NCBI GenBank assembly: GCA_002733605.1 | Contig: NVWK01000013.1 | Coordinates: 62,001-126,000 of the forward strand | DNA: 64,000 nt | DNA from: Robiginitomaculum sp. | GTDB lineage: Bacteria; Pseudomonadota; Alphaproteobacteria; Caulobacterales; Maricaulaceae | Direction: 5' to 3' | Part shown: piece after piece, positions 48,577 to 55,596 of the stretch | How positions within the stretch are numbered: position 1 is the first letter of the stretch | How the letters are laid out: each line of letters begins with the position of its first letter | Notes under the pieces: generated by a model | Seen by the model: only the letters and a program-made list of their open reading frames with translations | What the model was told of the DNA's origin: nothing | Database searches by the model: none | Program-made: the position numbers and the translations under genes

Positions 48577-49891
48577 GATCAGCTCCCTCTTGCTTTAGTT
48601 TTTCTTGGGCCATTTTCCCTTGGGCAAGCGTTTTGGCCTGTTTAGCATCGAACTCACCACTGGCAATTTTCATCAAGATCAAAGTGGAAAGTTTAGCCCG
48701 TTCCACCAAACTGGAAAGTTTCATAAATTCGCGGTCAGAATGGATTTCTCCGCCTCGGACCCCCAAAGTGTCAACATTCGGGCACCCGCTTGCCCATAAA
48801 TTATTACCTTCACAAACGCCGCCACTTGGTTTCCATTTAATCTCCATCCCCAAAGCCGTGCCAGCCTGTTTCACCCAATCAAAAACCAGAGCATTCGCAG
48901 GCGCCATAGGTTTGGGTGGTCGGGTAAATCGCCCGGTAAGCTCCGCACTTAATCCGTCTTGTGTATTGATATCCACTACCAGGGCTTCGATCTGTGCCCG
49001 TATCCAGTCCTGATCTTCTTCAACAAGCATACGCACATTAAACCGCCCAACGGCAAGGTCAGGCACAATATTGACAGCCCCGCCGCCGTCAATCTTGGCA
49101 AGATTAAAGGTAACACCCTCTCGCACGCCGTTTAATCCGTCCAGAGCAACCGCAAACCGAGCCATAGCCACGATTGCATTGCGGCCAAGATGATGCTCTC
49201 GCCCTGCATGTGCAGCCCGCCCGCGTATGCAAAGCGTGAAATTCCCGCTCCCTTTTCTTGCCCCCGCCATCGAACCATCCGACAAGGAGGGTTCATAAGT
49301 GAGCCCAATATGCGATTTACGCCCCAACTCCGCCAAAAGCGGGGCCGACCCCGGAGAGCCAATTTCTTCATCAGGGCTAAGCAAAACGCTATACCCTATT
49401 TTTTCGAAATTTTTGCTTTTCTCAAACGCCAATAACGCGTTCAACATGACGAGAATACCGCCCTTCATATCCGCAACCCCCGGCCCTCCGAGCGTATCTG
49501 CGTCTATTTGATCGGTCGTCTGGAAATCACTGTCTTTTGGAAAAACCGTATCATAATGCCCTGTCAACACGACTTGCACTTCAGCCTCCGGCCGCACACT
49601 CAGCAAGATGGCCGGTTCATACTCAACCGCTAAAACCTCGCCAGAATTGGCGACATATTCACCTTTTCCCAGTTCAGGCTCTGTAAGTATGCCGGGAAGC
49701 TGTGAAAAAGCTTCAACAATAAGCCCACGCATTTCACGCAAACCCACACGGTTCTGGCTTCCCGAATTTACATGCGACCATAAGATCAATTGCTCGACCA
49801 AACCCGCCTCTTGCGTATCGATATATTCAAGACACTTTCGTTCCTGATCAGTGATGGAAATTTTTGTTAACTCTGTCGTAAATTTAGACAT
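48563..49891 (-). CDS. M20 family metallohydrolase in the AST operon
   Basis: A 442-residue M20 dinuclear-zinc hydrolase similar to carboxypeptidase G2/ArgE-type enzymes. Metal ligands are visible in GHYDTVFP, GPGVADMKGG and LSPDEEIGSPGS, and the dimerisation domain has HAGREHHLGRNAI. The ATG at 49891 follows AAGGTGG. It is the first gene of the operon followed by astA-astD-astB; neither astE nor astC is present. Its position suggests it removes the succinyl group from succinylglutamate or acts on another acylated amino acid; that role is inference. Confidence 0.85.
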   Translation of the reverse strand: MSKFTTELTKISITDQERKCLEYIDTQEAGLVEQLILWSHVNSGSQNRVGLREMRGLIVEAFSQLPGILTEPELGKGEYVANSGEVLAVEYEPAILLSVRPEAEVQVVLTGHYDTVFPKDSDFQTTDQIDADTLGGPGVADMKGGILVMLNALLAFEKSKNFEKIGYSVLLSPDEEIGSPGSAPLLAELGRKSHIGLTYEPSLSDGSMAGARKGSGNFTLCIRGRAAHAGREHHLGRNAIVAMARFAVALDGLNGVREGVTFNLAKIDGGGAVNIVPDLAVGRFNVRMLVEEDQDWIRAQIEALVVDINTQDGLSAELTGRFTRPPKPMAPANALVFDWVKQAGTALGMEIKWKPSGGVCEGNNLWASGCPNVDTLGVRGGEIHSDREFMKLSSLVERAKLSTLILMKIASGEFDAKQAKTLAQGKMAQEKLKQEGADHAHS

Positions 49892-50032
49892 TCGGCCCAC
49901 CTTGAATCGTCGAAATATTAAAAGTCACATTATCAAGTGTTAAGAGAAAGAACAGAGCAAAACGAAAGACTACATACGATTATCAGTTTTTTTAAGTAAA
50001 GAGGAAGTCGGCAACCCACCGTCAATTACCCA

Positions 50033-50058
50033 TAAAAAAACCCGGCGCGAACGCCGGG
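50033..50058 (-). terminator. rho-independent terminator of the OmpA gene
   Basis: CCCGGCG at 50041-50047 pairs with CGCCGGG at 50052-50058 around CGAA, followed on the minus strand by eight T (50040-50033). It is 26 bases beyond the stop of the OmpA-family gene. Confidence 0.9.
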
Positions 50059-50083
50059 CTCTTATTCTTATTGTGTGGTGAAA

Positions 50084-51442
50084 CTAGTTCACAACACCTG
50101 TACGGCTCAAGCTAATGATAACTTCCGTACGACGGTTAAGTGGCTCTCTAACACCATCGCCTGTTTCCAGGAACAATTGTGTTTCGCCTTTGCCTTCGGA
50201 TGTAACCATATCAGAACTGATACCTTGACGAACAAGCTCTTTGCTTACGTCAGCAGCACGGCGTTTGGAAAGGCCCAAATTGTAAGCCGCAGAACCGGAT
50301 GTATCGGTGTGACCAACAACATTGACATTACCTACAGCACAATGCCGCGTAGCATCGATAACACGCTGGATTTTACCTTGTGTTTCAGCAGACTGAGGTT
50401 TGTCGAAATCATAATAGATGATTTCTTGAGAGTATGCGTTCGAACACAATGAGTACTCATAGCTTTCAACCGGACAAGACGCCGTATTGTAAGCCAATGA
50501 TCCATCCCAACAAGTAATTGTTGGCTGAGCAGCACATGTGGCCGCATCAGAAACAATGGAACCATCCCAACAGGTAATCTGTACAGGACATGCATTGCCA
50601 CTCTCGACCTGGGAACCATCCCAGCAATCAACCCAAACCACTTTTGGTGGCTCGGCAGGACAAGCAGAAAGGTTTTCAACCTGTGAACCATTCCAACAAG
50701 AGTATAAAGTTGGAGCTGGAGCCGCCTGGGCACCAAATTTGTAACGCAAACCGGTCATCAAGATATGTGCGCCTGCACCTTCGACTCTTGAACTAATAGG
50801 TGTAGTAGCACCAACGCCAACATTGGAACCTTCGCCTACATAATCAAGTCCGCCAGTATTTACATAACGGTACTGCGTATCCCATACCAGTCTTTCGGTA
50901 AGATCATAGCCAACACCTGCAATCACTTGCCATGCAACCGCCGTATCTGAACGATCAATCGCACATATGTTATATCCCAGACAACCAGGATTATTAACAA
51001 GTGGTGCACCCGGGTTACCACTAGGGAAAGCATGGGCGAAAGCGCTTAAGTTCGCTTTAGAGAACCCGACACCGGCACCAATATATGGACGCCACGCACC
51101 GAAATCATCAAAATCATAAATCGCGTTCATCATGAGATTTGTAGTCCGCATGTCAGCGTTCGTATTCGCCCACTGACCTAACGCACCCAAATCATTCCAC
51201 AAACGCGTACCATCAAGCTCAAGACGCCAATCGTTACCGAATGCATAGCCAATCCCAATTGAAACAGCGGCATTAGCTTCGGCTTCAACATCACCTGTTA
51301 GATCGCCTGTAATATCCATATCAGTCATGCCACCATAACCAATGTTACCGCGCACATACCAACCCTGCTCATCTGCAGACGCCAGTGAAGGCATGGCCAT
51401 CAAAGCAGTTACTGCAACCGCTGTAAGAAGCTGTAGCTTCAT
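50084..51442 (-). CDS. OmpA-family porin with cysteine-rich repeat linker
   Basis: A 452-residue outer-membrane protein with three parts: signal peptide (to about residue 23) and an eight-strand beta-barrel to about 236 (GWYVRGNIGYGG, GLRYKFGAQA); a linker with four CW(D/N)GS repeats at residues 249, 273, 291 and 311, each with a second Cys 11-13 residues later; and an OmpA peptidoglycan-binding domain (VGHTDTSGSAAYN, LSKRRAADV, EPLNRRTEVIIS). A GGAGG binding site precedes the ATG and a strong terminator follows, as expected of an abundant porin. Confidence 0.93.
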   Translation of the reverse strand: MKLQLLTAVAVTALMAMPSLASADEQGWYVRGNIGYGGMTDMDITGDLTGDVEAEANAAVSIGIGYAFGNDWRLELDGTRLWNDLGALGQWANTNADMRTTNLMMNAIYDFDDFGAWRPYIGAGVGFSKANLSAFAHAFPSGNPGAPLVNNPGCLGYNICAIDRSDTAVAWQVIAGVGYDLTERLVWDTQYRYVNTGGLDYVGEGSNVGVGATTPISSRVEGAGAHILMTGLRYKFGAQAAPAPTLYSCWNGSQVENLSACPAEPPKVVWVDCWDGSQVESGNACPVQITCWDGSIVSDAATCAAQPTITCWDGSLAYNTASCPVESYEYSLCSNAYSQEIIYYDFDKPQSAETQGKIQRVIDATRHCAVGNVNVVGHTDTSGSAAYNLGLSKRRAADVSKELVRQGISSDMVTSEGKGETQLFLETGDGVREPLNRRTEVIISLSRTGVVN

Positions 51443-51740
51443 CTTTTTTCCTCCGACACGGCCTGAATTAAGATCGGGCCATTTGTTGTTAAATTGCGAA
51501 AAACTCGCACGAAAACATCAATTACGCATAAAACGCATAATGTTACGAACAGCGCTACACCATTCTTTTAACTTTGGCTAGTATTTCATAGGAAGTATTT
51601 ACTATTATTCAGAGGAAACTACTGAGGGGTTGTAAAAATGCATCAGCTTTGTGTCGTAAAACATTTTCAAAACGAATATTCCGTGAAAAACTCAACCCAT
51701 ACGGGAAATTAGAAACGGGAAATTAGAATCAGTAAAATTA

Positions 51741-51790
51741 TGGTGAGCTGTCAGGGATTCGAACCCTGGACCTACTGATTAAAAGTCAGT
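51741..51790 (-). other. 3' half of a tRNA-Lys(TTT) gene, prophage attachment scar
   Basis: The minus strand from 51790 reads the full anticodon arm (ACTGA-CTTTTAA-TCAGT, anticodon TTT), variable loop, T-arm (CAGGG-TTCGAAT-CCCTG), acceptor 3' strand ACAGCTC, A73 and CCA. The 5' half (acceptor GAGCTGT and D-arm) is missing; upstream is unrelated AT-rich sequence. This is what remains when a phage integrates by recombination in the 3' part of a tRNA gene, with the restored tRNA at the other prophage end. Confidence 0.85.
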
Positions 51791-51803
51791 TTGTTTAAAC
51801 AAA
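51790..51803. repeat. 14-bp perfect palindrome at the attachment boundary
   Basis: TTTGTTTAAACAAA is its own reverse complement and begins at the last base of the tRNA remnant, on the phage side. It may be part of the integrase recognition region. Confidence 0.6.
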
Positions 51804-51862
51804 GTTTCAACACCTTAGCTACTTTATATACATGTACATTGCATTTTGTGCAAAATCGTAAC

Positions 51863-51878
51863 GCAATTTATCAATTGC
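51863..51878 (-). terminator. weak hairpin after the spanin genes
   Basis: GCAATT pairs with AATTGC around TATC, just beyond the stop of the o-spanin gene in the direction of phage late transcription; a second small palindrome ATTTTG-TG-CAAAAT lies at 51843-51856. T content after the stem is modest, so termination here is only a possibility. Confidence 0.35.
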
Positions 51879-51889
51879 TCGTCGCATGT

Positions 51890-52300
51890 TTACTTGAAAA
51901 TCTTCCAGAAACCCCGGCTGTCTTCCTTGTCCTGTAATTCCTTGATCTTTGCTCGTATGTCCTCAGCCTGTTTGTCATACAGAGCCTTTAGGCGTCCACT
52001 GGAAGCCTCGCGCATTTTCAGCGCGCCAATCAACTGTAGGCGTAGTGAGCGTTCCTCAGCCGCCAACTCACCATAGTATTGAGCCCGTGCCAGCAAATTG
52101 CGGTTTTTCTTGGCTGATGTGGCAAATGGCTTTACCGGCTCAATTATCAATAAATCAGCAGGAACAGGGTCACACGTCTTATAGTCCGGTATCTCAAAGC
52201 CCTGATATGAGTTTGTCAATTTCATCGAGCTGCAAGCGCACATCATCAGGCAGATCAGTATCACCCCAACCTTCACGAAGTTGTTGTTCAAGTTTTGCAT
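51890..52300 (-). CDS. o-spanin-like lipoprotein (Rz1 equivalent)
   Basis: A 136-residue lipoprotein (signal ICLMMCAC, lipidated Cys at 21 or 23) with a long charged helical C-terminal part rich in Arg, Glu and Lys. Its AAGGAG binding site and ATG lie inside the 3' end of the preceding gene in another frame, an overlap of 107 bases. This architecture is that of Rz/Rz1 spanins, which fuse inner and outer membranes at lysis. It is longer than the usual Rz1 and not proline-rich, so the call rests on position, overlap and lipobox. Confidence 0.7.
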   Translation of the reverse strand: MQNLNNNFVKVGVILICLMMCACSSMKLTNSYQGFEIPDYKTCDPVPADLLIIEPVKPFATSAKKNRNLLARAQYYGELAAEERSLRLQLIGALKMREASSGRLKALYDKQAEDIRAKIKELQDKEDSRGFWKIFK

Positions 52301-52601
52301 AATTACTCCTTATTAAATCTAATTGTCCTTTGACCTTGCCAAGCTCCACAGCAGCAGTCCGGTCATATCGAATAATGGTTTCGCGCTCTTTGGTTGCGGC
52401 TGGTGCAACTTGCGTTTGGATTTTGCCTATTTGTCCAACCGCATCATCTGCGCGGCCTTCTGCTTTACCGGCCTTCTTGAGCATGATTTTGCGCTCGTGC
52501 GTGTGGCCGGTGTGATGAATAAATGTCACCACGCCAGAAACCACACCAAGAGCAACCGCACCCATGATTATCTGAGCGCCTAATTTAGCTGGAATACTCA
52601 T
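52194..52601 (-). CDS. i-spanin-like protein (Rz equivalent)
   Basis: A 135-residue protein with an N-terminal membrane segment (IIMGAVALGVVSGVVTFI) and a periplasmic helical region with heptad character (REDRTAAVELGKVKG-like stretch to LEQQLREGW). It matches the layout of inner-membrane spanins. Its ATG overlaps the endolysin stop (ATGA at 52598-52601), and the o-spanin gene starts inside it. Confidence 0.72.
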   Translation of the reverse strand: MSIPAKLGAQIIMGAVALGVVSGVVTFIHHTGHTHERKIMLKKAGKAEGRADDAVGQIGKIQTQVAPAATKERETIIRYDRTAAVELGKVKGQLDLIRSNYAKLEQQLREGWGDTDLPDDVRLQLDEIDKLISGL

Positions 52602-53359
52602 CTTTTTGCCCTCAAGAAATCATCTCGACGGGCATACATCACAACACCAACGCCTATGAGAGCCGCGATAACGCCAACAATGACCAATGCGGCCAATGCA
52701 TCCGGCAACCAACTCACCTTCTCTGTCAAAGGCTCCATGCTTGATGTAGCGGCGCCCACGGCTGTGGTAGCTGTACCGGCCAAAGACAGCCCCCCACCAA
52801 GCATTGTACGACTTCCATCAAGCGTTGATCGCTCCTCACGAACTGGCGAAGGTGAAATGTCAAAATGAGCAAGCTTAGTTGAAGGTTTTTCGTGTTTTGC
52901 GAATAGTTCAGCCTCAGCCGCCCTACGTGCCACAAGCCCGTTTAAGCGCTCTTTCTTACCCGTGTGGGCATTTGTCGCATAAACCCACCGCGATAGCTCA
53001 AACGGCACTGTGTCAAATTGCCCACGATTGATGTTACGCAACATTGTAGACGAAAGGAAGGCAGATGCACCAAGATTGAATACAAACGATGTGAGCGCGT
53101 CTAATTGGCCCTGATTGAGGTCAACCTTAACAGCGTTTAGCACCACCGTAGCCGCGTCCTGAATATCTGCGTTTAGGTAGCTGATTGCCTGAGCGCGTGT
53201 GATTTTCCGATTACTGTAAACATCTTCTTTGGACACGCCGTGCGTATGACCCCAACCGATTGTGGGAATTCCCGCGCTGTCTAAATATGCGAGCAGTACA
53301 AGCCCCTCGCTTTTCTTGATAAGGGCGACACATGCCTTTGAATAACTTGTTGCTCTCAT
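52598..53359 (-). CDS. endolysin, GH24 lysozyme with C-terminal membrane segment
   Basis: A 253-residue phage lysozyme that cleaves peptidoglycan. The T4-type catalytic triad spacing is exact: Glu18, eight residues, Asp27, five residues, Thr33 (SEGLVLLAYLDSAGIPTIGW). The muramidase domain runs to about residue 155. After a linker, residues about 219-243 form a clear membrane segment (LAALVIVGVIAALIGVGVVM) with a basic end. Such an anchor is unusual for a soluble endolysin. It overlaps both the holin gene and the spanin gene by four bases. Confidence 0.92.
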   Translation of the reverse strand: MRATSYSKACVALIKKSEGLVLLAYLDSAGIPTIGWGHTHGVSKEDVYSNRKITRAQAISYLNADIQDAATVVLNAVKVDLNQGQLDALTSFVFNLGASAFLSSTMLRNINRGQFDTVPFELSRWVYATNAHTGKKERLNGLVARRAAEAELFAKHEKPSTKLAHFDISPSPVREERSTLDGSRTMLGGGLSLAGTATTAVGAATSSMEPLTEKVSWLPDALAALVIVGVIAALIGVGVVMYARRDDFLRAKR

Positions 53360-53607
53360 TTCTTCATCCTTCCTTTCATGTATGCAATTTGTGATTTGCT
53401 TTCCTGTGAGCGGCTATGAAGTGTTTTCACCTCTTCCTTGAGTGCGCCCACATCCTCTTTCAAATCCTCGATCGCGCCCAATATCTTCTGCGATTTTTGA
53501 CCTGCTCGGAATGCCGTTAAGAACCAGCCAGTTAGCACGCCCCAAACCATCGTCACCAACGGCCACCCGATTGTAAATGTTGCGTTTGAAATATCTTTTT
53601 CAAGCAT
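53356..53607 (-). CDS. holin-like small membrane protein
   Basis: An 83-residue protein with one membrane segment (about 14-32, GWPLVTMVWGVLTGWFLTA) and a charged coiled-coil tail (AIEDLKEDVGALKEEVKTLH). It sits immediately upstream of the endolysin with an ATGA overlap. Position and size suit a holin or a holin-regulating protein; the sequence is not one I can place in a named holin family. Confidence 0.6.
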   Translation of the reverse strand: MLEKDISNATFTIGWPLVTMVWGVLTGWFLTAFRAGQKSQKILGAIEDLKEDVGALKEEVKTLHSRSQESKSQIAYMKGRMKK

Positions 53608-53616
53608 ATTTATCCC

Positions 53617-55596
53617 CTAAAATGTGACTGTTAGCGTAGCTTCTACGGCTAAGAACAGGCTACCTGCATCAGTGGCACGCACTCGAACCGTATGTACACC
53701 TGTAAGGATCGGCACACCGGTAACAACGCCCGTTACAGGATGACAAGTAACCCCTATCAAAGGCAGGGCCAGTGTATATGTGAGCGTATCCCCGGCGCTA
53801 TCTTGGAAGGACACGCTGAAATCCATTGGCGTCATTGTCTCACCTGATGTTAAGCTCTCGTCAGGCGGGAGAAGACCCGAGAATTTTGGAGCAACGTTCG
53901 TATCATCAGTGAAAACGGTAGCCGTAACCTCGGCATACAAACCACCGGGGTCTGTTGCCCGAACGCGGATTGGATAAGACGCCAAGGTCAAAGACGATCC
54001 TGTCACAACGCCCGTACTAGGGTTTAGACTAATACCAGTCAGAGCGGGTTGCAGTGAATACGTGAGCGTCTGCGCTTCAGGGTCGGTAAATGCCGGGCCA
54101 AAGTTCATGGGCACCATTGTGCCGCCTGTAGGAATGCTTTGGCTTAGAGGAACGTTCCCCGTGTTTATGGTCGGGGCCAAATTCGCAACAGGATCAACCG
54201 TCAGTAAAACATCAACGGCTATATACAAGCCACCGGGGTCAGTCGCTCGGACACGGATTGTTTGCGCACCAGTTGAAGTTGGAACACCGTTAACGAGACC
54301 AGTTGTAGGATGGCAAGAAACGCCCGGCACTTCCACCTCTAGAGTGTATGTCAGCGGGTCGCTGTCTGGATCACTAAACGCGATAGTGAAGTCCATTTGC
54401 ACCATTGTAGCGCCTTGGTTGATGATTTGGGCTGTTGGCTTGTAGCCAGTCAGAACAGGATTGCCATTGACAGCCGCAGTAACCGCTACAGAAGAACTTG
54501 CAGAAGTGAATAGGTTATCTGGGTCTGACGCTCTGACGGTAATGGCGTGGTTGCCAGCCGCTGATGGAGTGCCGGTCACAACACCGGTGCTAGGATTTAC
54601 AACAACGCCACTAGGGCCAGTGACCAGTGAATATGTGAGAGGGTCGCTGTCAGGATCATTGAAGGCCAGGGCAAAGTTCATTGCCGCCATACTGCTTCCC
54701 AGAGTGAAGGATTGGGCTGATGGGATATTCGCGGGAACAACAACGGGCGCACTATTGGATGGCGCAGCGCCAACCGTTATAGTGGTGAAGGCGTCAACAG
54801 AAAGGCCACCGGGGTCAGTTGCCCGAACCGCTACAAAGGCCGACCCAGCATGACTGGGGGTCCCTGTAACGACACCCGTTACGGGATTGATACTAAGACC
54901 CGAGACCGGGGTGAGGAAATAAGTCAGAGTGTCACTATCGGGATCGGAAAACGCGGGAGCGAAGTTCATCGCAGATATTGCCAAGCCTAATGCAAAATCT
55001 TGTGGGGCGGGGATATTTGCGGGAACAACAACGGGCGCATGATTGGTGACAGTGCCAACCGTTAGAACCACTTCAGCCTCGGCATACAAAGCGCCGGGGT
55101 CAGTCGCTCGGACACGGATTGTTTGCGCGCCATCCGATGTTGGAGAGCCAGAAACCATACCAGTTGTAGGATGGCACAGGAGGCCCGGGACAAGAGTTTG
55201 CATTGTGTATGTAAGGCTATCACCATCATGATCGATGAAGGCTATTGAGAAGTCCATAGGGACAATCGTTTCGCCTTCGCTGATAGCTTGTGGCGCAGGC
55301 TTGTTGCCGGTAAGAACGGGAGCGAGGTTTGTAGGGTCTGGGATATTGCCAGACCCATACTCTGCACTCTTGCGTTTCCAAATGATCGTGCCCCAGAAGG
55401 TTTTACCCGAGCCCGGAAACGTCCCAAAATCAAAGGATTGTGGCTTCACGACAGGATCGAGGATAGAAAATCCGATACCAGCCGTTGGTGAATGTAACCC
55501 GTCCCCATTTACACGGACTGGCCAGACAGTAAAGCCGGACAAATCCGCATCGGTCAAGCGCCCATAAGAACTCCGATCCATCTGAGCGCCGCACAA
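53617..55596 (-). CDS. phage protein with six He_PIG/Ig-like repeats
   Basis: A 659-residue frame. After about 90 residues come six repeats of about 95 residues, each opening with an N-x-A/N-P stretch, containing an FxxAFxDPDxDxLTY core and closing with a TGVVTGTP and VRATDPGGL motif, the pattern of putative Ig (He_PIG) domains. It could be a tail spike or receptor-binding decoration. The TTG start has no ribosome binding site and the first 55 residues overlap the upstream tail gene in another frame, so the protein may be made as an extension of that gene. Confidence 0.8.
   Translation of the reverse strand: MCGAQMDRSSYGRLTDADLSGFTVWPVRVNGDGLHSPTAGIGFSILDPVVKPQSFDFGTFPGSGKTFWGTIIWKRKSAEYGSGNIPDPTNLAPVLTGNKPAPQAISEGETIVPMDFSIAFIDHDGDSLTYTMQTLVPGLLCHPTTGMVSGSPTSDGAQTIRVRATDPGALYAEAEVVLTVGTVTNHAPVVVPANIPAPQDFALGLAISAMNFAPAFSDPDSDTLTYFLTPVSGLSINPVTGVVTGTPSHAGSAFVAVRATDPGGLSVDAFTTITVGAAPSNSAPVVVPANIPSAQSFTLGSSMAAMNFALAFNDPDSDPLTYSLVTGPSGVVVNPSTGVVTGTPSAAGNHAITVRASDPDNLFTSASSSVAVTAAVNGNPVLTGYKPTAQIINQGATMVQMDFTIAFSDPDSDPLTYTLEVEVPGVSCHPTTGLVNGVPTSTGAQTIRVRATDPGGLYIAVDVLLTVDPVANLAPTINTGNVPLSQSIPTGGTMVPMNFGPAFTDPEAQTLTYSLQPALTGISLNPSTGVVTGSSLTLASYPIRVRATDPGGLYAEVTATVFTDDTNVAPKFSGLLPPDESLTSGETMTPMDFSVSFQDSAGDTLTYTLALPLIGVTCHPVTGVVTGVPILTGVHTVRVRATDAGSLFLAVEATLTVTF

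Noticed and set aside
51741-51840. functional tRNA-Lys, or a tRNA with an intron
   Set aside because: The 5' acceptor GAGCTGT and D-arm are not found within the next 100 bases, and the break coincides with phage genes; an attachment remnant explains it better.
53617-55596. DNA-level tandem repeat or CRISPR array in the Ig-repeat region
   Set aside because: The repeated motifs (TGVVTGTP, VRATDPGGL) are protein-level repeats of about 95 residues with diverged codons; there are no short identical repeats with unique spacers.
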